From Azospirillum agricola (GTDB lineage Bacteria > Pseudomonadota > Alphaproteobacteria > Azospirillales > Azospirillaceae), in NCBI RefSeq assembly GCF_017876095.1, contig NZ_JAGINM010000007.1, positions 62,001 through 126,000 on the forward strand: a stretch of DNA of 64,000 bases. Direction: 5' to 3'. Under the pieces are notes generated by a model. The model did no database searches. It was not told where the DNA came from and saw only the letters and a program-made list of their open reading frames with translations. The translations under genes and the position numbers were made by a program. This document shows, piece after piece, positions 57,115-64,000 of the stretch (position 1 is its first letter; each line of letters starts with the position of its first letter).

Positions 57115-58110
57115 ATGATGATCCAAGGCACCGTCCCCCGTCTGTTTCCCGGAATCGCCGTGTCGGCCCTGTTGGCCGGAGCGGCCTCCGCGCTGGTCGC
57201 CGCCTTCGGCTGGCACAGCGTCAGCCCGCTGCTGCTGGCGGTGCTGCTCGGCATGGCGCTTCGCGCCGTTGTCGGCGCGCGGGAGAGTCTGCGGCCGGGC
57301 GTCGCCTTCACCGTGCGGCCGCTGCTGCGCGGCGCGGTGGTGCTGCTCGGCGCCCAGGTGACGGCGGCGCAGGTGGGGACGCTGGGCGTCGCCGGGCTGG
57401 CGGTGGTCGCCGCCTCGCTGGCGGCGAGCCTGTGGTTCACCGGGCGGCTTGGCCGCGCGCTGGGGGTGGAGCCGGGGCTCGCCCGGCTGATCGGGGCGGG
57501 AACCTCGATCTGCGGCGCGTCGGCGGTGCTCGCCGTCAACAGCGTCACCCGCGCCGAGGAGGAGGACGTCGCCTACGCCATCGCCTGCGTCACCCTGTGC
57601 GGCACGCTGTCGATGCTGGCCTACCCGCTGCTGGCCGAGGCGCTGGCGCTGAATCCGCACGTCTTCGGCCTGTGGGCGGGGGCGTCGATCCACGAGGTCG
57701 GGCAGGCGGTCGCCACCGCCTTCCAGGATGGGCAGGAGGCGGGGGAGATCGGCACGCTGGCCAAGCTGTGGCGGGTCATGCTGCTGGCCCCGGTCGTGGT
57801 GACGTTGGGCGCCACGCTGGCCCGGCGCGGCGGGAGAGGGGCGGATGGGGGGCCGGCGCCGCTGCCCTGGTTCGTCGCCGGCTTCCTCGGGCTGATCGCG
57901 CTGAACAGCGCCGGGCTGCTGCCGGAGGCGGCGCGCCACTGGGCCGGGCAGGCCGCCCCCTTCCTGCTGGCGATGGCGCTGGGCGCCATGGGGCTGGACG
58001 CCGATCCCTCGAAGCTGCTGGCCAGGGGGCCGCGCCCGCTGCTGCTCGGCCTCGGGGCGACGCTGTTCCTTGCGTCCTTCAGCCTGATCGGCATTCTGTG
58101 CTTCGCCTGA
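57115..58110 (+). CDS. yeiH: YeiH/UPF0324 family membrane protein
   Basis: A 331-residue inner-membrane protein with about 9-10 helices and the family landmarks GAGTSICGASAVLAVNSV, ACVTLCGTLSMLAYPLL, GLWAGASIHEVGQAVATAF and LLAMALGAMGLD. The YeiH family is described as putative sulfate/sulfite-related exporters; transport activity is not proven. GGAGG is 8 nt before the ATG at 57115. A LysR gene follows on the same strand by 46 bp; in E. coli yeiH is paired with the LysR-type regulator YeiE. Confidence 0.85.
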   Translation: MMIQGTVPRLFPGIAVSALLAGAASALVAAFGWHSVSPLLLAVLLGMALRAVVGARESLRPGVAFTVRPLLRGAVVLLGAQVTAAQVGTLGVAGLAVVAASLAASLWFTGRLGRALGVEPGLARLIGAGTSICGASAVLAVNSVTRAEEEDVAYAIACVTLCGTLSMLAYPLLAEALALNPHVFGLWAGASIHEVGQAVATAFQDGQEAGEIGTLAKLWRVMLLAPVVVTLGATLARRGGRGADGGPAPLPWFVAGFLGLIALNSAGLLPEAARHWAGQAAPFLLAMALGAMGLDADPSKLLARGPRPLLLGLGATLFLASFSLIGILCFA

Positions 58111-58156
58111 CGCGGAGTTCCGGCATCCACGCCGACCCACCGGAGCAGCCTCGCCG

Positions 58157-59044
58157 ATGACCCTGGAGCAGTTGCGCATCTTCGCGGCGGTTGCCGACGC
58201 CCTCCACTTCACCCGCGCCGCCGAGTCCCTGCGCCTGTCCCAGCCGGCGGTGAGCGCCGCCATCGCGGCGCTGGAGGCGGAGCACGGCCTGCGCCTGTTC
58301 GACCGCATCGGCCGCCGGGTGGAACTGACCGCCGCCGGCGCCCTGCTGCGGGCGGAGGCGCGGTCGATCCTGCGCAAGGTCGAGGAGACCGGTGCGATGC
58401 TGGCCGAGCTGTCGGGGTTGGCGCGCGGCACGCTGCGGCTGGTCGCCAGCCAGACGGTTGGCAATCACTGGCTGCCGCCGCGTCTGGCCCGCTTCGCCGT
58501 CGCCTTTCCCGGGATCCGCGTCGACCTGTCGATCGGCAACACCGAGGGTGTCGCCGAGGCGGTGCGCGACGGCCGCGCCGAACTGGGCATCGCCGAGGGC
58601 GCGGTGAGCGACCCGGCCCTGATGAGCGAGCGGGTGCCGGGCGACCGGCTGGTGCTGGCGGTCGCCCGCGAGCATCCCTGGGTGGAGCGTGGGACGGCCA
58701 CGCCCGGCGACCTCGCCGCCGCGCGCTGGATCCTGCGCGAACCCGGATCGGGCACCCGCGCGCTGTTCGAATCGGCGGTCCGCGCCGTTGGCCTCGACCC
58801 GGCGGACCTTACCGTCGCCATGACGCTGCCCGGCGGCTCGGTGATCCGCCACGCGCTGCTCGCCGGGCTGGGGGTGAGCGTGCTGTCCGATCTGGTGGTG
58901 CGCGACGATCTGCGCGACGGCCGCCTCGTCGCGGTCGCCGGGCTGGATCTGCCGGAGCGCGCCTTCCACCTCGTGCGCCACCGCGACCGCCACCGCAGCG
59001 CCGCCGAGCGGGAGTTCGTGCGCTTGGCAACTCAGGATGGATAG
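58157..59044 (+). CDS. LysR-family regulator next to yeiH
   Basis: A 295-residue regulator. The N-terminal winged helix (about 1-60) reads LEQLRIFAAVADALHFTRAA and LRLSQPAVSAAIAALEAEHG. The C-terminal effector domain (about 90-290) is of the periplasmic-binding-like LysR type. It lies 46 bp after yeiH on the same strand, as a YeiE-like regulator of sulfite response would. In enterobacteria the two are divergent, so the arrangement here suggests autoregulation from the yeiH promoter. Ligand unknown. Confidence 0.88.
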   Translation: MTLEQLRIFAAVADALHFTRAAESLRLSQPAVSAAIAALEAEHGLRLFDRIGRRVELTAAGALLRAEARSILRKVEETGAMLAELSGLARGTLRLVASQTVGNHWLPPRLARFAVAFPGIRVDLSIGNTEGVAEAVRDGRAELGIAEGAVSDPALMSERVPGDRLVLAVAREHPWVERGTATPGDLAAARWILREPGSGTRALFESAVRAVGLDPADLTVAMTLPGGSVIRHALLAGLGVSVLSDLVVRDDLRDGRLVAVAGLDLPERAFHLVRHRDRHRSAAEREFVRLATQDG

Positions 59045-59068
59045 GCCGGCTGGGTGGGTCGTCAAGGC

Positions 59069-59089
59069 ACTGTTATCAAGCGTATAACG
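59069..59089. promoter_or_regulatory. Inverted repeat before the alpha-2-macroglobulin gene
   Basis: GTTAT caagcgt ATAAC (near 59071-59087) is a short inverted repeat 45-60 bp before the start codon, a possible operator or part of the promoter. Confidence 0.45.
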
Positions 59090-59132
59090 GAGGCGCACGC
59101 GAACTCATCCCGCGAACTTCGTTGAAGGCGAC

Positions 59133-62100
59133 ATGATGGCAAGGCTGCTGGCTCTGGTCTGGATCCTGGTGGTGGCGTTGATGGCGTCCGGCCCGGCGGG
59201 GGCCGACTACTCGCCGCCGGGGGCGCTGGCCGACGCGGCGGCCTACGGCAACAGCCTGTTCGCCAAGGCGGGACCGCAGCCGAATCCCAAGCTCCAGGCC
59301 GACGCGCTGAAGCAGGCGCGCGCCGCGATGGAGCGCAAGGACGCCACCTCGGCCATCCCGAAATTCGAGCAGGCCATCATCCAGGGCGCCAACACGCCGT
59401 CGGTCTGGCTGGAGCTGAGCGCCGCCTGGTCGGCGCTGCCCGCCCCCAACAAGGAGCGCGCGCTGCACGCCGCCGTGCTGGCCGGCCGGACCGACGCCAA
59501 GGACGAGGACCGCGTCGCCATCCTCTGGCGCATCGCCACGCTGATGGACGAATCCTTCGGCAAGCCGGACGAGGCGGCCAAGGCGCTGGCCTCCATCCGC
59601 GAGATGGCCGGGCGGATCGAGCCGGGCATCCTCGACGCCCGCGCGCCGGGGCTGGAGGGGCGCTGGATCGCCATGCGCCGCAAGGCCGGCCTGCGGCTGA
59701 CCGCCGTCACCGTCAACCCGGACGCGACTCCGCGCGCCTGCTTCCAGTTCTCCGACCAGCTCAGCACCCGCAAGGGCGTGCGCTTCGATGACTATCTGCG
59801 GGTCGAGCCGCCGACCAAGCTCTCGGTCGAGGCGCGCGAGAACACGCTGTGCCTGCGCGGCGTCACCCATGGCAACGGCTACACCGTCACCCTGCGCCAG
59901 GGCCTGCCCGGCGAGAACGGCATCGACCTGAAGGCCGACGAAACCCAGTCGGTGCGGGTGCCCGACCGCCCAGCCATGGCGGCTTTCCGCGGCTCGGCCT
60001 TCATCCTGCCGCGCAGCGGGCCGGACGGGATTCCGCTGATCGCCGTGAACGCCGACAAGCTGGCGGTCGCGGTCTACCGCATCACCGACCGCGCGCTGGT
60101 TCCCGGCATGTCGGAGGGGCGGCTGTTCAACCCGCTGACCGCCAATTCCGCCGAGGTGCTGGCCGACCGCAACGGCGAGCTGGTGTGGAAGGGCGAGATG
60201 GACGTGAAGGGCGAGCGCAACCGCGACACCACGGTGGCGCTGCCCTTCCGCAAGGCGGTCGGCGACGATCCCAAGCCGGGCCTCTACGCCGTCACCGCCC
60301 AGCCGGCCGACGTCGAGCCGGCCGACCCCTGGGACGATCTGGCGACGCAGTGGGTGCTGGTCTCCGACATCGGGCTGACCAGCCTGCGCGGCGCCGACGG
60401 GCTGACCGTCTTCGCGCGGTCCTACGGCACCGCCAAGCCGTTGGCCGGGGTCGAGGTGGCGCTGGTCGCCCGCAACAACACCGAGCTGGCGCGGGTCAAG
60501 ACCGACGAGCTGGGCCGCGCCCGCTTCGCGCCCGGCCTGATGAAGACCGGCGGCAACACCCCCGACATGGTGATGGCCTATCTCGGCACCGACTTCGCCA
60601 TGCAGGATCTGACGGGCTCCGCCTTCGACCTCAGCGACCGTGGCGTCGGCGGCCGCGCCGCGCCGGGGCCGATGGACGCCTTCGTCTACACCGACCGTGG
60701 GGTCTACCGGCAGGGCGAGACCGTCAACCTCTCGGTCCTGCTGCGCGACGACAAGACCGAGGCGGTGGAGAATTTCCCGCTGACCGTCAAGGTGCTGCGC
60801 CCGAGCGGGACCGAGTATTACTCCGCCCCGGTCCAGGTCCAGGCGGCCGGCGGCGTCGCCCTGCCGCTGAGCCTGTCGCGCACGGCGCCGATCGGCGGCT
60901 GGCAGGTGCTGGTCTACGGCGACCCGAAGGGCGAGCCGGTCGGGCGCGGCTCCTTCCAGGTCGAGGATTTCGTGCCGATCAAGCTGGCGCTCGACCTGAC
61001 GGCCGGCGGGCCGATCCTGGTGCCGGGCCAGCCGTTCGAGGTGGTGGCGCAGGGGCGCTTCCTCTACGGCCCGCCCGCCGCCGGCCTCGACGGCACGGCG
61101 GAGGTGCTGCTCCAGCCCGATCCCGTTCCCTATCCGAACTTCAAGGATTTCCGCTTCGGCCGGGTGCAGGACAGCTTCGATTCGAAATTCACCGAGCTTG
61201 AATTCCCGACCACCGACGAACAGGGCCGGTCGCATGTCGCGGTGGAGCTGAAGGACGTCCCCGACACCAGCCGCCCGCTGCGCGCCCAGATCACCGCCAC
61301 CCTGTCCGAGCCGGGCGGCCGCCCGGTGCGCAAGTCGGTGTCGGTGCCGGTGCGCCCCAAGGCCCACGCGCTGGGCTTGCGCCCTCATTTCAAGGACGGC
61401 CGCATCGGCGAGGGGCAGGAGGCGGGCTTCGACCTCGTGGCGGTAGCCCCCGACGGCACCCAGATCGCCAAGCCCGGCCTGAGCTGGGAACTGGTCGAGG
61501 AGCGCGTCGTCTACCAATGGTACCGGCAGGGCGGCCGCTACAGCTACAACTCCAGCGTCCGCAACGTCTCGCTGGCGTCGGGCACCGTCGCGGCGCTGGC
61601 CGACAAGCCGGTGGCGCTGGCGCTGGGTAAGCACGATTTCGGCCGCTACCGTGTCGAGGTGACTGACAAGGCGGCGGGCGTCGCCTCCTCCTACCGCTTC
61701 TACGTCGGTTGGCAGGGCGGCGACGACAGCGGCGACGTGCCCGACAAGCTGGAGGTCTCGACCGACAAGCAGGCCTACCGCCCCGGCGACACCGCCCGTC
61801 TCCGCATCGCGCCGCCCTTCGCCGGCGAGGTGCTGCTGACGGTGGCGACCGACCGGCTGTTCGACGTACGCGCCCTGTCGGTCCCCGCCGAGGGCGCCAC
61901 CGTCGAGATCCCGGTGGACGCCGCCTGGGGGCCCGGCGCCTACGTCACCGCCACCGCCTACCGCCCGCCGGTCAAGGGGCGGGAGCGCCAGCCGGTGCGG
62001 GCGCTCGGCGTCGCCTGGGTCGGCATCGACCCGTCGGTGCGCACGCTCGACGTGGCGCTCGACGCCCCGGCGACCATCCGCCCGAACGGCCCGCTGGAGG

Positions 62101-64000
62101 TCGCGCTGAAGGTGACGCCGGCCGGCGGCGGCAGCCTGACCGAGGACGCCTACGTCACGCTGGCGGCGGTGGACGAGGGCATCCTGCGCCTGACCGACTT
62201 CGCCAGCCCGCAGCCGGGTAAGCATTTCTTCGGCAAGCGGACGCTCGGCCTCGACATCCGCGACGATTACGGGCACCTGATCGACGCGCTCGACGGGCCG
62301 TTCGGCGCCCTGCGCCAGGGCGGCGATTCCAGCGGCGCCGGCCTGCCGGTGGTGCCCTTCACCGTGGTGTCGCTGTTCAAGGGGCCGGTGAAGGTCGGCG
62401 CCGACGGCATCGCCCGCGTCCGCTTCGACGTGCCCGACTTCAACGGCGAGCTTCGCCTGATGGCGGTCGCCTACAGCCGTGGCCGGGTCGGTTCGGCCGA
62501 CAAGCCGGTGACGGTGCGCGACCCGCTGGTCGCCGACGCCATCCTGCCGCGCTTCCTCGCCCCCGGCGACGACAGCCGGGTGACGCTCTCGCTCCACAAC
62601 GTCGAGGCCGCCGCCGGCACCTACGCGGTGACGGTCGAGGGCCGCGACGCCGTGTCGGTGCAGGGCGGCAACCTGTCGGTCGCCCTGGAGAAGGGCGAGC
62701 GCAAGACGCTGATCGTCCCGCTGAAGGGCCTGTCGGCCGGCATCGGCCACGTCGCCCTGTCGGTCAAGGGCCCCGCCAACGGGACTGAGGTTCTCGCGGT
62801 CGCCCACGAGTATGGCATCACCGTGCGTCCGGCGCGCGGGGTGGAGACCCAGTTCGTCACCCGTCAGGTGGCGCCCGGCGAATCCCTGCGCTTCGACGGG
62901 GCGGAACTGGCCGCCTATGTGCCGGGAACCACGGCGTGGTCGGCCAGCTTCACCACGGCGCCGCCCTTCGACGTCGGCGGCATCCTGCGGGCGCTCGACC
63001 GCTACCCGTTCGGCTGCCTGGAGCAGACGGTCAGCCGCGCGCTGCCGCTGATGTCGGTGAAGGACGTGGAGCTGGCGCTCGGCACCGACCGCAAGCCGGA
63101 CGACGGGCTGGAGAGCCGCGTCCAGCAGGCGATCTCACGCACGCTCGACAAGCAGCGCTTCGACGGCGCCTTCGGTCTGTGGAGCGCGCAGGATCAGGCC
63201 GACGGCTGGCTGACCGCCTACGCCACCGAGTTCCTGGTCCGCGCCAAGCAGAAGGGGCAGGCGATCCCCGACAAGCCGCTGGCCGACGCGCTGGCGTGGC
63301 TGCGCCAGCGCGCCATCGCCAGCGCCAGCGAGCCGGAGGAGCTGGCGGTGCGCGCCTACGCCCTGCACACGCTGGCGCTGGCCGGCATCTCCCTGCCGGG
63401 GCCGGCGCGCTACCTGCACGACACCGCGCTCGACAAGCTGCCGACGCCGCTCGCCAAGGGGCAGCTCGGCGCCGCGCTCGCCCGCATGGGCGACACGGAG
63501 CGCGCGACCAGCGCCTTCGACTCCGCCGCCGGCTGGCTGGCCCGTGATGAATGGCACGCCGACTACGGCTCGACCGTCCGCGACGCGGCGGCGCTGATCG
63601 TGCTGGCCTCGGAGGTCAATCTGGCCGGCAACCGGCTGCCGGCGCTGCTCGACCGCCTGCCGGCCTCGGCCACCGCGGCGAACCGCACCAACACGCAGGA
63701 GAAGGCGTGGTCGGTGCTGGCCGCCGACACGCTGCTGCGCGGCGCCCCGGCGCGCGTCGAGTTGACCCTGCCGGGCGGGGTGAGGCGCGACGGCCCGCGC
63801 GTCGACCTGACGCCGACCCTGGCCCAGCTCACCGCCGGGCTGCCGGTCTCCAACGCCGGCAAGGCGGCGGTGTGGCAGGCGGTGTCGGTGTCCGGCGTGC
63901 CGGTGACGCCGCTGCCGGCGGCCCGCGAGGGGCTGCGCGTCAAGCGCAACTTCTTCACCCGCAAGGGCGAGCCGCTGAACCTCGACACCATCCGCCAGAA
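59133..64000 (+). CDS. Bacterial alpha-2-macroglobulin with thioester, partial (runs off the window)
   Basis: At least 1622 residues, open at the right edge. A signal peptide (MMARLLALVWILVVALMASG, cleaved near 27) has no lipobox cysteine, so the protein is probably soluble in the periplasm, unlike the lipoprotein YfhM of E. coli. MG-type beta domains fill about 350-1250 (for example DAFVYTDRGVYRQGETV near 515 and VDEGILRLTDF near 1015). The thioester motif Cys1295-Leu-Glu-Gln is intact (PFGCLEQT), followed by the helical thioester domain. It would trap proteases entering the periplasm. Start could be ATG 59133 or 59136; GAAGG fits 59136 better. A PBP1c gene (pbpC) is the usual downstream partner. 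Confidence 0.93.
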   Translation, partial: MMARLLALVWILVVALMASGPAGADYSPPGALADAAAYGNSLFAKAGPQPNPKLQADALKQARAAMERKDATSAIPKFEQAIIQGANTPSVWLELSAAWSALPAPNKERALHAAVLAGRTDAKDEDRVAILWRIATLMDESFGKPDEAAKALASIREMAGRIEPGILDARAPGLEGRWIAMRRKAGLRLTAVTVNPDATPRACFQFSDQLSTRKGVRFDDYLRVEPPTKLSVEARENTLCLRGVTHGNGYTVTLRQGLPGENGIDLKADETQSVRVPDRPAMAAFRGSAFILPRSGPDGIPLIAVNADKLAVAVYRITDRALVPGMSEGRLFNPLTANSAEVLADRNGELVWKGEMDVKGERNRDTTVALPFRKAVGDDPKPGLYAVTAQPADVEPADPWDDLATQWVLVSDIGLTSLRGADGLTVFARSYGTAKPLAGVEVALVARNNTELARVKTDELGRARFAPGLMKTGGNTPDMVMAYLGTDFAMQDLTGSAFDLSDRGVGGRAAPGPMDAFVYTDRGVYRQGETVNLSVLLRDDKTEAVENFPLTVKVLRPSGTEYYSAPVQVQAAGGVALPLSLSRTAPIGGWQVLVYGDPKGEPVGRGSFQVEDFVPIKLALDLTAGGPILVPGQPFEVVAQGRFLYGPPAAGLDGTAEVLLQPDPVPYPNFKDFRFGRVQDSFDSKFTELEFPTTDEQGRSHVAVELKDVPDTSRPLRAQITATLSEPGGRPVRKSVSVPVRPKAHALGLRPHFKDGRIGEGQEAGFDLVAVAPDGTQIAKPGLSWELVEERVVYQWYRQGGRYSYNSSVRNVSLASGTVAALADKPVALALGKHDFGRYRVEVTDKAAGVASSYRFYVGWQGGDDSGDVPDKLEVSTDKQAYRPGDTARLRIAPPFAGEVLLTVATDRLFDVRALSVPAEGATVEIPVDAAWGPGAYVTATAYRPPVKGRERQPVRALGVAWVGIDPSVRTLDVALDAPATIRPNGPLEVALKVTPAGGGSLTEDAYVTLAAVDEGILRLTDFASPQPGKHFFGKRTLGLDIRDDYGHLIDALDGPFGALRQGGDSSGAGLPVVPFTVVSLFKGPVKVGADGIARVRFDVPDFNGELRLMAVAYSRGRVGSADKPVTVRDPLVADAILPRFLAPGDDSRVTLSLHNVEAAAGTYAVTVEGRDAVSVQGGNLSVALEKGERKTLIVPLKGLSAGIGHVALSVKGPANGTEVLAVAHEYGITVRPARGVETQFVTRQVAPGESLRFDGAELAAYVPGTTAWSASFTTAPPFDVGGILRALDRYPFGCLEQTVSRALPLMSVKDVELALGTDRKPDDGLESRVQQAISRTLDKQRFDGAFGLWSAQDQADGWLTAYATEFLVRAKQKGQAIPDKPLADALAWLRQRAIASASEPEELAVRAYALHTLALAGISLPGPARYLHDTALDKLPTPLAKGQLGAALARMGDTERATSAFDSAAGWLARDEWHADYGSTVRDAAALIVLASEVNLAGNRLPALLDRLPASATAANRTNTQEKAWSVLAADTLLRGAPARVELTLPGGVRRDGPRVDLTPTLAQLTAGLPVSNAGKAAVWQAVSVSGVPVTPLPAAREGLRVKRNFFTRKGEPLNLDTIRQ

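Noticed and set aside
59076..62807. A 1243-codon open frame on the minus strand
   Set aside because: It lies antisense to the alpha-2-macroglobulin gene and is a composition artefact rich in Gly, Arg, Val and His with no domain.

Overview
The window is about 70% GC and reads as chromosomal DNA of a free-living, flagellated alphaproteobacterium. SciP (DUF1153), FliX, a DUF2497/PopZ polar organiser, a DksA with a single cysteine in its zinc-finger region, and a DctPQM-DctS-DctR set are alphaproteobacterial markers. The combination fits Rhodospirillales, most likely Azospirillum or a close relative. The genus is inferred from gene content, not measured. Genes are dense and mostly housekeeping. 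No prophage, transposase or CRISPR array was seen.

Layout. 0-10 kb: a fused hydantoinase/5-oxoprolinase, a small coiled-coil protein, a D-lactate-dehydrogenase-like flavoprotein, a small secreted four-cysteine protein, a YaiI protein, the ribosome-associated ABC-F ATPase EttA, and an RTX protein built from 522-bp duplicated blocks. 10-16 kb: an HTH protein, a pentapeptide-repeat/PilZ protein, an MFS transporter, and mlaA-mlaC for outer-membrane lipid asymmetry. 16-22 kb: a methionine operon (ArsR-methyltransferase regulator, metF, a DUF29 gene, metH) preceded by a perfect 16-bp palindrome. 22-28 kb: thioesterase, secreted pentapeptide protein, diguanylate cyclase, nitronate monooxygenase and a molybdopterin oxidoreductase. 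28-34 kb: a TRAP C4-dicarboxylate system (dctP, dctQ, dctM) with divergent two-component genes dctS and dctR; a symmetrical multi-hairpin repeat lies between dctP and dctQM. 34-41 kb: an orphan histidine kinase, a second large pentapeptide protein, a Tat-exported DUF882 protein, an orphan TRAP solute-binding protein, and a MaoC/TetR divergent pair.

41-48 kb is a flagellar block on the minus strand (flgI, flgJ, flgN, fliK, flgD, then sciP with a near-consensus CtrA box), with fliX and dksA divergent from flgI. 48-50 kb holds small genes, a frameshifted small gene and tRNA-Cys. 50-54 kb has the pcm-rhodanese-tolC cluster and popZ with an 18-proline run, followed by an inverted-repeat element carrying a perfect DnaA box. 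54-64 kb has a small (p)ppGpp hydrolase, a VWA/CoxE-like protein, moeA, a YeiH-family permease with a LysR regulator, and an alpha-2-macroglobulin gene that runs off the window end.

How the genes work together. C4-dicarboxylate sensing (DctSR) sits beside its transporter. The methionine/SAM cycle is probably under the ArsR-methyltransferase regulator. c-di-GMP appears three ways: a GGDEF cyclase, a PilZ effector fused to pentapeptide repeats, and nearby flagellar genes. MoeA makes the cofactor class needed by the molybdoenzyme. The most unusual items are the two capped, paralogous pentapeptide proteins, the dctP/dctQ repeat, the DnaA-box element, the possible attenuator before ettA and the frameshifted small gene.
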